Of a stretch of DNA of 64,000 nt, positions 9,151 to 18,088 are shown in pieces. The first letter of the stretch is position 1. Each line of letters begins with the position of its first letter. The stretch is from Actinomycetes bacterium (GTDB lineage: Bacteria; Actinomycetota; Acidimicrobiia; Acidimicrobiales; Acidimicrobiaceae), in NCBI GenBank assembly GCA_021799035.1, contig JAJZBG010000002.1:41844-105843 (forward strand), in the 5' to 3' direction. Below the pieces are notes generated by a model. The model made no database searches, was not told where the DNA came from, and saw only the letters and a list, made by a program, of their open reading frames with translations. Position numbers and translations under genes: made by a program.

Positions 9151-9675
9151 TCAGTACTCGATTCCCTTTTTTGCCTTTATTCCCTGGTCGTAGGCGTGTT
9201 TCACCTTGCGCATCTCGGTCACTGTGTCGGAAATGTCGATGATCTCTTGCGGACAGTCTCTTCCTGTTATCACGACGTTCGTCTTAGGATTTCGGTGAAC
9301 CAAGGCTGTTCGGACTTCCTCGACCTCAATCCATCCGTACTTAACCGCATACGTCAGCTCGTCGAAGATGACAAGATCGAAGTCGCCTGACGACAACATG
9401 GATTTGGCTACTTCGAACGCATGCCTTCCTTTTGAGACAGTCTCATCAAGGTCGGTAGATTCCCAGGTGAATCCGTCTCCAAGCGTATGCCATTCGATTC
9501 CAAGGTGGTCCGCCAGCTTTCTTTCGCCAGTCTTCCATTTTCCGCTCTTGATAAACTGAACAACCCCAACTTTCCAGTTCCTAGCCCAACCTCTGGCCAT
9601 TACCCCGAAAGCTGCCGATGATTTGCCTTTGCCATTCCCCGTATTAACCAGAATTATTGATTCAGCGCGTGCCAT
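9151..9675 (-). CDS. cobO: Cob(I)yrinic acid a,c-diamide adenosyltransferase (BtuR/CobO type)
   Basis: From ATG 9675 the 174-residue protein starts MARAES, has P-loop NTGNGKGKSSAAF (11-23) and FDLVIFDELTYAVKYGW, and ends close to the family C-terminus. It adds the 5'-deoxyadenosyl group to cob(I)alamin precursors. The frame stays open to 9777, but that extension would be translated from the complement of the cobalamin riboswitch and is unlike CobO, so I reject it. No good Shine-Dalgarno sequence precedes ATG 9675, which leaves a leaderless transcript possible. The gene is divergent from cobU. Confidence 0.94.
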   Translation of the reverse strand: MARAESIILVNTGNGKGKSSAAFGVMARGWARNWKVGVVQFIKSGKWKTGERKLADHLGIEWHTLGDGFTWESTDLDETVSKGRHAFEVAKSMLSSGDFDLVIFDELTYAVKYGWIEVEEVRTALVHRNPKTNVVITGRDCPQEIIDISDTVTEMRKVKHAYDQGIKAKKGIEY

Positions 9676-9696
9676 ACCCAAAATGGTAGTATTCCA

Positions 9697-9843
9697 TAGA
9701 GTGCATTTAGGGAATCCGGTGAAAATCCGGAGCTGTCCCGCAACTGTAACGTTGAGCCGACTCCAACAGTTGACCACTGCGATGAATTAGCGGGAAGGTC
9801 GGAGAAGGTGATGATACGGAGCCAGGATACCTGTGCACACTCT
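9697..9843 (+). ncRNA. Cobalamin (adenosylcobalamin) riboswitch aptamer
   Basis: The plus strand holds the conserved core in order: AGGGAAtCCGGTGAAAATCC (9709-9728), CTGTCCCGCAACTGTAA (9732-9748), GCGGGAAGG (about 9790-9798) and the B12-box part GAGCCAGGATACCTG (9819-9833). GAGTGCA near 9699 and TGCACACTC near 9834 could close P1. It ends about 30 nt before the GTG of cobU and should repress the cobU-to-chelatase operon when cobalamin is plentiful. Outer boundaries are approximate, and the expression platform (translation or termination) was not resolved. Confidence 0.95.
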
Positions 9844-9872
9844 GCAGGTCGAAATGTTCGATTAGGAGATGC

Positions 9873-10415
9873 GTGGACATCAAAAGTTCAGGGAAGTACG
9901 CCTTCCTTGGTGGAACCAGTTCTGGCAAGTCGGCCTTGGCTGAACAGCTAGTAGCTGCCTCGGGACCCGATATTTGCTATCTAGCGACTGCTCCTGCCAC
10001 CTGGAGTAATGGCGACCCGGAATTTGCCTCGAGGGTCGCAAGGCACAAAGAGCGCAGGGGGGATAGGTGGCGGCTGATAGAGCTGCTTGAGCCAGACGCA
10101 TTATATGACTTGATACTTAATGCTGAGATGCCAACGGTGATTGATTCAGTGGGAGCTTGGCTGGCTTTTGACGATAGGTTCGAGCCCGATCTCGATCGTT
10201 TGGAATCAGCGATATCAAGGTCGAAGGTGCCGCTTTCGTTCGTAGCAGAAGAGAGCAGCCTCGGAGTGCTTCCAATGAACACTGTGGCACGGGACTTTGT
10301 CGATCGCTTGGGTGCCGTTAATCAAAGGATCGTGAAGAGTGTCGACCGCTCATTCTTGGTGGTCGCCGGAGGACTGCTGGAAGTCTCACAGGCTAAATGG
10401 CAAGAGGCGAGATGA
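9873..10415 (+). CDS. cobU: Adenosylcobinamide kinase / adenosylcobinamide-phosphate guanylyltransferase
   Basis: The 180-residue protein has the CobU/CobP P-loop FLGGTSSGKSALAEQL at 11-26, followed by CYLATAPA and RHKERRG, the expected family order. It phosphorylates adenosylcobinamide and then transfers GMP to it, starting nucleotide-loop assembly. The GTG start at 9873 has TAGGAG six bases upstream. It is the first gene behind the cobalamin riboswitch, and its stop overlaps the cobS start as ATGA. Confidence 0.95.
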   Translation: MDIKSSGKYAFLGGTSSGKSALAEQLVAASGPDICYLATAPATWSNGDPEFASRVARHKERRGDRWRLIELLEPDALYDLILNAEMPTVIDSVGAWLAFDDRFEPDLDRLESAISRSKVPLSFVAEESSLGVLPMNTVARDFVDRLGAVNQRIVKSVDRSFLVVAGGLLEVSQAKWQEAR

Positions 10416-11143
10416 GGGAGGACATCTTAGGGGCAGTCAGTTTTCTGACTATTTTCGGACGCGGCCACGAACCGACCAATTCCAGCAGGTACTGGTTTTC
10501 GTTTTCTGGCGTGCTTGTTGGATTCATATCGGGTTCTGTGTGGTGGCTTCTGAGAAAGGTGCACCTTCCCCTGGTTGATGCGGCGATCGTAGTCCTTGTC
10601 ATATTGGTTGTGACTGGCGCAATCCACATTGACGGATTGGCCGATGCTTCAGATGGGCTATTGGCGCATTTGCCTAGGCACAGGCGATTCGAGGTCATGT
10701 CTGGTCCCGAGGTGGGAGCCTTTGGCGTTACTGCTGTCGTGATGACCCTGATAATCATGACGGCATCACTCTCTACGATTTCACCTGATCCATTGCTGCT
10801 TGTCGGGTTGATGGGGCTTTCACGTGCACTGTGTGCATTGGCAATAGAGCTGTTTCCTTATGCAAAAGCCGAAGGAATAGTGTCAAGTTTCAACGAATCT
10901 TCCCACAGGGGGGCGGGTAGCGTTGGAGTGCTGGCAGCAGAGGCCGTAGTTTGCACGGCTTTGGTGGTGGCTTCAATGCCCTTTAGAGGAGCTGCTCTTG
11001 CTGTTACTGTGCTTGGAGTTCAGGCAATAATTTTGTGGCGTTCGGGGAAGCTTCTCGGTGGCTACACCGGAGATGTGCTCGGAGCTTCGATAGTGGTATC
11101 TGAAACGCTCGCCCTTGTGGTTGGAGCGCTGGTTCAGCGATGA
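10412..11143 (+). CDS. cobS: Adenosylcobinamide-GDP ribazoletransferase (cobalamin synthase)
   Basis: A multi-spanning membrane protein of 243 residues with the CobS motif HIDGLADASDGLLA near 72-85, whose aspartates bind metal. It joins adenosylcobinamide-GDP with alpha-ribazole in the membrane. I chose ATG 10412, which overlaps the cobU stop as ATGA and has AGAGG upstream; an in-frame ATG 15 bases earlier is possible. It overlaps cbiB by 4 bp, so cobU-cobS-cbiB form one translational chain. Confidence 0.93.
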   Translation: MREDILGAVSFLTIFGRGHEPTNSSRYWFSFSGVLVGFISGSVWWLLRKVHLPLVDAAIVVLVILVVTGAIHIDGLADASDGLLAHLPRHRRFEVMSGPEVGAFGVTAVVMTLIIMTASLSTISPDPLLLVGLMGLSRALCALAIELFPYAKAEGIVSSFNESSHRGAGSVGVLAAEAVVCTALVVASMPFRGAALAVTVLGVQAIILWRSGKLLGGYTGDVLGASIVVSETLALVVGALVQR

Positions 11144-12084
11144 CGAGACCGAGGACGCAAATCGCTAAGCAGATGATGGGTGCTGCCGTAGGTTTGCTTG
11201 TTGATCGCGCACTTGGTGAACCCCCGCAGATGGTCCATCCAGTCGCGAATTTCGGGAAGCTTATGGGCAAACTCGAGCTGTACCTCTGGCAGGACAACCC
11301 AGTCTCAGGCTTCTGGTACGCAACCTTTGGACTGGTGATTGCATCGATTACGTCTCTTGTTGTCGATTCACCGTTCATAGGCACAGCATTAGGAACTTAC
11401 ATTGCGGTTGCAGAGCGATCGCTCCTGGAGCATGCCTTTTCCGTGAAGGCTTCGCTCGACAATGGTGCTGTTGATGACGCGCGACGTGATTTGCCGGCTT
11501 TGGTCGGAAGAGATGTATTGGATCTGAATGAATTCGAAATAGCCAGAGCGGTGGTTGAATCGGTAGCCGAGAATTCTTCGGATGCAGTTGTGGCTCCTAT
11601 GCTTTACGCAGCAATCTTAGGGAGTCGCGGAGCTCTGGCCTATAGAGCCATAAATACCATGGATGCCATGGTCGGCCATAAGAGCAGCACGTATCTGCGC
11701 TTTGGGAGGATTTCAGCAAGGTTGGATGATTTTGCAAACCTCATGCCGTCTAGAGTTGCAGCAGTATTGACTTGGCTCACGCCGAACGGGCGGTTCCCCC
11801 ATCCCGGGCTGATTCTTTGCGATGCCAAACGCCATCCGTCGCCGAATGCTGGCGTGATCGAGTCAACCTACGCCCATAAGCTACATGTGACTCTCGGCGG
11901 AGAGAATTCTTACTTTGGCAGGCAAGAAATCAGAGAGCCGATGGGCCAAGGGCGCAAGCCATCCTCTCGAGATATTTGGGAAGCCGCTTGCCTTTGCAGG
12001 CGTGTGGACACCATGCTTGCTGCACTGCTGCTGGGAGCTGGCTTTGCCCTCTACCTTCTTGGGTGCGTAGATGAACGTCCTTAG
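11140..12084 (+). CDS. cbiB: Adenosylcobinamide-phosphate synthase (CbiB/CobD)
   Basis: The 314-residue membrane protein shows family segments near its N-terminus (GLLVDRALGEPPQMVHPVANFGK) and the ESVAENSSDAVVAPMLY and NTMDAMVGHK motifs in the middle. It condenses adenosylcobyric acid with aminopropanol or its phosphate. The ATG overlaps the cobS stop by 4 bp, and the 3' end overlaps the next gene by 14 bp. That next gene carries the enzyme expected to make aminopropanol phosphate, so substrate supply and use are adjacent. Confidence 0.94.
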   Translation: MTRPRTQIAKQMMGAAVGLLVDRALGEPPQMVHPVANFGKLMGKLELYLWQDNPVSGFWYATFGLVIASITSLVVDSPFIGTALGTYIAVAERSLLEHAFSVKASLDNGAVDDARRDLPALVGRDVLDLNEFEIARAVVESVAENSSDAVVAPMLYAAILGSRGALAYRAINTMDAMVGHKSSTYLRFGRISARLDDFANLMPSRVAAVLTWLTPNGRFPHPGLILCDAKRHPSPNAGVIESTYAHKLHVTLGGENSYFGRQEIREPMGQGRKPSSRDIWEAACLCRRVDTMLAALLLGAGFALYLLGCVDERP

Positions 12085-14554
12085 CAATGCACAAATTGAT
12101 GCGGCAAGAAAATTTCTTGTCGGGAGAGCTCATGGAGACAGCGCGTACGGGCTGGAGCGCCACCTCGGTTTGGAAACTGGAGATCTTCTTGATCTGGCGA
12201 CCTCTATGAATCCGGTAGCTCCGGACTTCTCCCCCCTTCTCTTGGGTCACCTCGATTCGCTAAAGAGGTATCCAGACGCAACCAAGTCGCGAGAAGCTTT
12301 GGCTGAGGCGCTAGAGGTCGAGTCCGAGCGTTTGATCTTGTGTAATGGCGGGGCTGAAGCGATCGAACTTGTTTCGAAGCTAGTGACGCGGGGATTTGTC
12401 AAGTCGCCGGATTTTTCGCTTTACCGCACGCACATCTCCAGCTACGATCCGACTGGTCCTTGGTGGGCATCCAACCCTAACAACCCCATCGGAACACTGC
12501 TTGACAAGGGAGAGAGACCTGATGTCGTTGATGAGGCGTTCTATCAGATTGCCACCGGTAGCTGGACGAGGCGAGACTTCGAACACGGAAGCTTTGTCTT
12601 AGGGTCGCTCACGAAGCTTTTCGGATTGCCTGGCCTAAGAATTGGCTACCTGGTCTGCCCTGATGCACAGTCAGCAGGCTTGTTAAATGCTAAGCAGCCA
12701 AAGTGGGAGGTCAACTCACTTGCAGCCGCCTCTCTCGGTGAAATGCTTGGCAGCTTAGATCTGAAAGAGGTTTCTGGAAGCGTTGCAAAGCTGAGAGAGA
12801 AGCTTGTCTCTATCTTGCGAGCGAGCGGCTTTAAGCCAAGCCCTTCCGCTGCAAACTACGTATACGTTCCTGAGGCCGGAGAACTGCTCGAAAGACTTCT
12901 GCGGCACAAGGTGCTGGTGCGCGACACGGGATCTTTCGGGCTTTCAGGCGGCGTCAGGATTGCAGTGCCAAATGAGGACGGGTTGGGCAGGATTCAAGAG
13001 GCTCTGTCCTCCCAAAACCAGCGGAAGGCAAGAGTTCCTCGCAGCAAGGGATCGTTGATGATTGTGGGTACCGGCTCTGATTCCGGTAAGAGCACTCTCG
13101 TGACGGCACTTTGCCGGATCCTCTCGGACCGGGAGATCTCCGTTGCTCCATTCAAGTCGCAGAACATGTCGCTCAATTCGGCAGTGACCCCGAGCGGCCA
13201 CGAAATCGGGAGGGCCCAAGAACGCCAAGCCAGGGCTAGTCGCATTAGTCCGGAGGTGTCGATGAACCCTATTCTGCTTAAGCCGACTTCTGACATGACA
13301 TCCCAGGTTGTGGTTCTTGGGGAGCCAGCGTATGAGTGTAGCGCGAAGGAATACCAGGTCAAAAAGCGCGAGCTGCTAGATATCGTGCTGAAGTCATACG
13401 CTTTTCTCAGCCAGCGGTTCGATGTGATTCTCTTGGAGGGTGCGGGATCGCCAGCCGAGATCAATCTCCTCGAGAACGACATTGTCAATCTTGGGTTGGC
13501 AAATCGCGTGGGAGCCAAGGCCTTGCTCGTTGGTGACATCGATCGGGGAGGCGCCTTTGCCTCTCTGTTCGGAACCGTCGCCATACTCCCCGACACTCTT
13601 TCGAGGCTGATCGGTGGATTTGTGATCAACAAGATTCGTGGCGACAGTTCTCTTCTGGACTCAGGGATTTCCAGGATCGAAGCGTTGACTTCCCGAAAGG
13701 TCTTTGGGGTAATTCCTTACTTTGAAGATATGCATGTTGATGCTGAAGACTCTCTTGCGCTTTCCAACTACGGTGCTTTCCAAGACACGGATGGGGATGG
13801 TCTAGATATCGCGGTTATTGCGTTCCCACGGTTATCCAACTTCACTGACTTCGATCCGCTGGTTGAAGAGCGGCACTGCAATGTGCGATTGGTCAACAAT
13901 CCTGGGCAGCTTGGCGATCCCGATCTGATCGTGCTCCCAGGATCGAAGTCGACGGCAGCCGATCTGACCTGGCTGAAGAGGAGAGGATTTGATCGCGCGA
14001 TCAATCGTAGCCGTTCCAGTGGCACCGTGATTCTTGGAATATGTGGGGGATATCAGATCATGGGAGGCGAGATAAGCGACGATTTTGAATCACGTTGCGG
14101 GACAATTGAAGGCCTTGGCCTGCTTGAGGTGATGACCAGATTTGAGCGTACCAAAGTCACTCTGCCGAGACGAGGAGTTTCGCGGTATTTCGGGGGCGTG
14201 CAGGTGTCGGGCTACCAGATCCATCAGGGGCGTGTGGCAACACAGGGTTCCGACGCCCTTTTCTGTCTCAATCCTCCGGTTCGGGACTTTCCGGGCGTCG
14301 ATCTGTTTGACGGCGCCGTCGATAAGGACGGAGTTACCTTCGGAACTACGTTACATGGAATTTTCGAGGGCGATGAGTTTCGGTTGGCCTTTCTGTCTCA
14401 CGTTGCAAGCCTTCGTGGCAAGCAGTTCGAGTCAACTCTCGAATTCCACGAGTTTCGTGACCGACAGATCGATGATCTGGCCCGAATCGTCTCTAAGAAC
14501 CTTGATGTTGACAGGCTTTTGACGTCTATGTTCGGGCTTTCCAGCCAACTGTAA
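12071..14554 (+). CDS. cobC-cobQ: Fusion: threonine-phosphate-decarboxylase-like aminotransferase (CobC) + cobyric acid synthase (CobQ)
   Basis: The 827-residue protein joins two enzymes. Residues 1-315 are a compact fold-type I PLP enzyme: GGAEAIE (93-99), SNPNNPIG (134-141), cofactor aspartate in DVVDEAF (about 154) and the Schiff-base lysine in SLTKLFGLPGLRIGY (Lys 182). It lacks some 25-40 residues usual before NPNNP and after it. Residues 328-827 are CobQ: P-loop GTGSDSGKST (333-342), LEGAGSPAEINL, and a glutaminase domain with the nucleophile in ILGICGGYQ (Cys 658) and a TLHGIFE histidine. The first half should make aminopropanol phosphate; the second amidates b, d, e and g. The decarboxylase assignment rests on homology and context. 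Confidence 0.92.
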   Translation: MNVLSNAQIDAARKFLVGRAHGDSAYGLERHLGLETGDLLDLATSMNPVAPDFSPLLLGHLDSLKRYPDATKSREALAEALEVESERLILCNGGAEAIELVSKLVTRGFVKSPDFSLYRTHISSYDPTGPWWASNPNNPIGTLLDKGERPDVVDEAFYQIATGSWTRRDFEHGSFVLGSLTKLFGLPGLRIGYLVCPDAQSAGLLNAKQPKWEVNSLAAASLGEMLGSLDLKEVSGSVAKLREKLVSILRASGFKPSPSAANYVYVPEAGELLERLLRHKVLVRDTGSFGLSGGVRIAVPNEDGLGRIQEALSSQNQRKARVPRSKGSLMIVGTGSDSGKSTLVTALCRILSDREISVAPFKSQNMSLNSAVTPSGHEIGRAQERQARASRISPEVSMNPILLKPTSDMTSQVVVLGEPAYECSAKEYQVKKRELLDIVLKSYAFLSQRFDVILLEGAGSPAEINLLENDIVNLGLANRVGAKALLVGDIDRGGAFASLFGTVAILPDTLSRLIGGFVINKIRGDSSLLDSGISRIEALTSRKVFGVIPYFEDMHVDAEDSLALSNYGAFQDTDGDGLDIAVIAFPRLSNFTDFDPLVEERHCNVRLVNNPGQLGDPDLIVLPGSKSTAADLTWLKRRGFDRAINRSRSSGTVILGICGGYQIMGGEISDDFESRCGTIEGLGLLEVMTRFERTKVTLPRRGVSRYFGGVQVSGYQIHQGRVATQGSDALFCLNPPVRDFPGVDLFDGAVDKDGVTFGTTLHGIFEGDEFRLAFLSHVASLRGKQFESTLEFHEFRDRQIDDLARIVSKNLDVDRLLTSMFGLSSQL

Positions 14555-14569
14555 TTGAGAGGTTGAACA

Positions 14570-17500
14570 GTGTTTCTCTATCTGACAAATGCCGACACCG
14601 AGCTTCTGACGCTTCGCACCGTATCTGACATCTTGGCTGATTTGGGCATAGAACTTCACGCGGTGTCGACATCGTCAGAGATGTGGAGGGATCTCGTTGA
14701 CTCGGCTTCGGTAATTTGTGTAAGGCTCTTAGGGGGCAAAGACTCATTTTCTGAAGGTTTAGAGACGCTTACCGAGCTGGCTGCCGCAAAACATCTCCCA
14801 ATGCTTTGCTTCTCAGGTGAGTCCATTCCTGATCCCGAATTAACCATGCTGTCGACGGTGCCAAGCGGTATTGTCACGCAGGCGTTTGAATACCTCGTGT
14901 GCGGTGGAGTGCGCAACTATGAGAATTTTGTACGTTTCGTATCCGATACCACATTGTTTTCTGGACTAGGTTTCGAGCCTGCCGAGGCTGTACCAGATGT
15001 GGGAATCTTCACGAGGATTCAATCTGGCGGGGATGCACCGAGTGCGGTAATCGTGTTTTACCGTGCGCACTTTGTCTCTGGCAATACTGTGTTCATTGAA
15101 TCGTTGGCCAGAGAAGTGGCCGAGGCAGGGCTTGACGTCACGGCGGTCTATTGTTACTCGCTTAGGAGCGACTCCAAACGTAGTCCAGTATACGAACTCA
15201 TCAGTTCCTTAGCCCCTGACGTCATCATCACCACCGTGTTGGCAGGAGGCTCGATGGCTTCCGATGGACAGTCATGGGACGTTCTGCAACTTGAGGAGCT
15301 TGGGGTTCCTGTCGTTCAGGCAATCGTTTCCTCGTCGACCCGCTTGGAATGGGATGAAAGCCGCTCTGGACTGCCGCCACTCGATGTCACTATGCAGGTT
15401 GCGATACCCGAGTTTGACGGCAGAATTGTGACGGTGCCATTTTCTTTCAAGGAGGTTGTCGATTCGGATGATTACTTTGGAAGTGAGATAACGGCCTACA
15501 GGGCCGATCTCGATCGCTGTAGAAGGATCGCGGAATTTGTGGCGCGCCTTTCACGGTTGCGGCAGAAGCCGAACCGCGACAAAAAGATTGCCATAGTCAT
15601 ATCGGCATACCCTACGAAGAGGTCGAGGCTCGGCAATGCCGTGGGGCTTGACACGCCCGAGTCGGTTATTTCTCTGCTTCGTGCTCTCAAAGATGCGGGC
15701 TATAACATCGACAGAATTCCTGAGAGCGGAGATGATCTGATGGATGAGCTCATGGCCACTTTCAACTACGACGTACCGACACTCTCGGTTGGACAGGTTG
15801 AGAGGGCCGAGCTGCTGCTGTCGGCCGATGAGTACTTAGCAGAGTTCGACAGGTTCGGAGACGAAGTGCGAAAGGGGCTTGTCGATGCCTGGGGAGAACC
15901 GCCCGGATCCGTTTACGTGGAAGGATCGGACTTCATCTTTCCCGGGATCAAATTAGGCGAAGTGTTTGTGACGATTCAGCCGCCGCGAGGGTTTGGCGAA
16001 AATCCGATCGCCATATACCATTCGCCCGACATGGCACCTACCCATCATTACATGGCTTTTTACCGAATGCTTGACGTAAAGTACCATGCCGACGCCATAG
16101 TCCATGTTGGGAAGCATGGAACTCTTGAATGGCTTCCCGGGAAAGGCATGGGGCTGTCGCGGAACTGCTATCCGGATCAGGCCCTTGGTTCTGTTCCACT
16201 CGTCTACCCGTTTGTTGTCAACGATCCAGGTGAGGGTACTCAAGCAAAGCGCAGGGCCCATGCTGTGATTGTGGATCACATGGTTCCCCCGCTTACCCGG
16301 GCTGAAGTCTACGACGAGCTATCGCGCTTGGAATCTTTGCTTGACGCCCATGCTCGCTATTCGGGAATGGATCCTTCTAAGCTTCCAGCTTTGAGGCGCG
16401 AGATTTGGGGTGTCCTGGTCGATGCGCAAATCACCACCGATCTCAAATTGGACAAGTCGCCTAATTTTGAAGACTCAGGTTTCGATGATTTGATCGGCGA
16501 GATTGATGGCTATTTATGTGAGATCAAAGATGCCCAAATACGAGGTGGATTACACGTGTTGGGTCGCATCCTCGAAGGCAGCGCCGAAGTGGAGATGCTC
16601 GCTGCTCTGAGCAGGTTGGGGGGGCCAGCTTCACCCTCTTTGCGCGAGGCTGTGGCCTGTGAAATGGGGATTGATCTTGAAATCTTCAGGACAAAAGAAT
16701 TGGATCTCGTGGAAGCGGAGGTGAAGAGGATCATCTCCGTGGCCCAAGAGCACGGATTCAGCCTAAGTTCTCCAGAGCTGTTCCCGACGAGCTATCGCCA
16801 AGCGGTAGAGTATTTGTGCAGGGAGGTTGTTCCAAGGTTGCGAGCGACATCCAACGAGATTCCTGCAGTCCTCGCGGCGCTGGAAGGCCGCTATATTCCT
16901 TCCGGCCCTTCAGGCGCTCCTTCAAGGGGAATGGTGCACGTCCTCCCGACTGGGCGAAATTTTTATTCCATAGACCCAAAGGCTCTTCCTTCTCCCCAGT
17001 CTTGGCCAGTTGGTCAGAAACTGGCCGATGCACTGGTCAAGCGGTACCTAGGGGAGGAGGGGGAGTACCCGTCGTCTGTGGGAATTGTCGTTTGGGGAAC
17101 GGCTGCTATGAGAACTGCCGGGGACGACATTTCTCAGACGCTGGCCCTGATTGGGGTTCGGCCCAGATGGGATGTTCAGACTGGCAGGGTGGTGGGGGTT
17201 GAGCTTATCGATAGAGAGGAGCTTGCCAGGCCAAGGGTGGATGTGACTCTCAGGGTTTCGGGGTTCTTCCGTGACGCTTTTCCGCATGTGATCTCACTGC
17301 TTGATGAGGCATTTTCAATTGCTTCGAGCAGCCCCGAAGATGACAACCCTATGTCAGGATCGAAAGAGCTGCCGCGGATCTTTGGTCCAAAGCCAGGCTC
17401 ATACGGTTCAGGTATCCTTCCCCTGATTGAGGCGAGGAACTGGCGTTCGAACGAGGATCTTGCCAAGGTCTATATGACCTGGTCTGGATATTCGTACTCT

Positions 17501-18088
17501 TCAGGAGCATACGGAAAGTTCGATCCCGAATCCATGGCGGCAAGGTTTGCCAAGATCCAGGTTGCTTCGAAGAATCAGGATAACAGGGAGCACGACATCT
17601 TCGATTCGGATGATTACATGCAGGATCATGGCGGACTTATTGCGGCCATTCGTCACATGTCTGGAACAGACCCCAAGGCCTATTTCGGGGATTCCTCGAA
17701 TCCGTCAAACCCTCGAGTAAAAACGTTGGCTGAAGAGGCTGCGAAGGTCGTGCGATCCCGTGTTGTGAATCCGAAATGGATCGAGGCTATGAAGCGTCAT
17801 GGTTACAAAGGTGCATTTGAGATGGCGGCAACGGTCGACTACCTCTTTGGATACGACGCAACGGCTAAAATCGTCGAAGACTGGATGTATGAGAAAGTCA
17901 CCCAGGCGTATGTTGCAGATGCTTCAGTTAGGAAGTTCTTCGAGAAGTCGAACCCATCGGCCCTGACTTCAATTTCCGAAAGATTACTGGAAGCTCACCA
18001 GAGGGGGCTTTGGAACGCCTCCGAGGAGTCGTTGGATGCGATTAACTCTGCGATACTAGAGGCTGAGGGTTGGGAGGAGATTAGGTGA
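14570..18088 (+). CDS. cobN: Cobaltochelatase large subunit
   Basis: The 1172-residue protein belongs to the CobN/ChlH/BchH family and is near full length. Landmarks are [48 protein letters not shown] and [15 protein letters not shown]. It binds the tetrapyrrole and inserts cobalt with energy from an AAA+ partner. The GTG start at 14570 has GAGAGG upstream. Its stop overlaps the next gene (an AAA+/VWA subunit) as GTGA, supporting a two-component chelatase. In the aerobic pathway CobN acts on hydrogenobyrinate diamide; whether it does so here is open, given CbiD and CbiG. Confidence 0.95.
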   Translation: MFLYLTNADTELLTLRTVSDILADLGIELHAVSTSSEMWRDLVDSASVICVRLLGGKDSFSEGLETLTELAAAKHLPMLCFSGESIPDPELTMLSTVPSGIVTQAFEYLVCGGVRNYENFVRFVSDTTLFSGLGFEPAEAVPDVGIFTRIQSGGDAPSAVIVFYRAHFVSGNTVFIESLAREVAEAGLDVTAVYCYSLRSDSKRSPVYELISSLAPDVIITTVLAGGSMASDGQSWDVLQLEELGVPVVQAIVSSSTRLEWDESRSGLPPLDVTMQVAIPEFDGRIVTVPFSFKEVVDSDDYFGSEITAYRADLDRCRRIAEFVARLSRLRQKPNRDKKIAIVISAYPTKRSRLGNAVGLDTPESVISLLRALKDAGYNIDRIPESGDDLMDELMATFNYDVPTLSVGQVERAELLLSADEYLAEFDRFGDEVRKGLVDAWGEPPGSVYVEGSDFIFPGIKLGEVFVTIQPPRGFGENPIAIYHSPDMAPTHHYMAFYRMLDVKYHADAIVHVGKHGTLEWLPGKGMGLSRNCYPDQALGSVPLVYPFVVNDPGEGTQAKRRAHAVIVDHMVPPLTRAEVYDELSRLESLLDAHARYSGMDPSKLPALRREIWGVLVDAQITTDLKLDKSPNFEDSGFDDLIGEIDGYLCEIKDAQIRGGLHVLGRILEGSAEVEMLAALSRLGGPASPSLREAVACEMGIDLEIFRTKELDLVEAEVKRIISVAQEHGFSLSSPELFPTSYRQAVEYLCREVVPRLRATSNEIPAVLAALEGRYIPSGPSGAPSRGMVHVLPTGRNFYSIDPKALPSPQSWPVGQKLADALVKRYLGEEGEYPSSVGIVVWGTAAMRTAGDDISQTLALIGVRPRWDVQTGRVVGVELIDREELARPRVDVTLRVSGFFRDAFPHVISLLDEAFSIASSSPEDDNPMSGSKELPRIFGPKPGSYGSGILPLIEARNWRSNEDLAKVYMTWSGYSYSSGAYGKFDPESMAARFAKIQVASKNQDNREHDIFDSDDYMQDHGGLIAAIRHMSGTDPKAYFGDSSNPSNPRVKTLAEEAAKVVRSRVVNPKWIEAMKRHGYKGAFEMAATVDYLFGYDATAKIVEDWMYEKVTQAYVADASVRKFFEKSNPSALTSISERLLEAHQRGLWNASEESLDAINSAILEAEGWEEIR

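Noticed and set aside
9676..9777. Upstream extension of cobO to a start at 9777
   Set aside because: The added residues come from the complement of the cobalamin riboswitch and do not resemble CobO; ATG 9675 fits the family.
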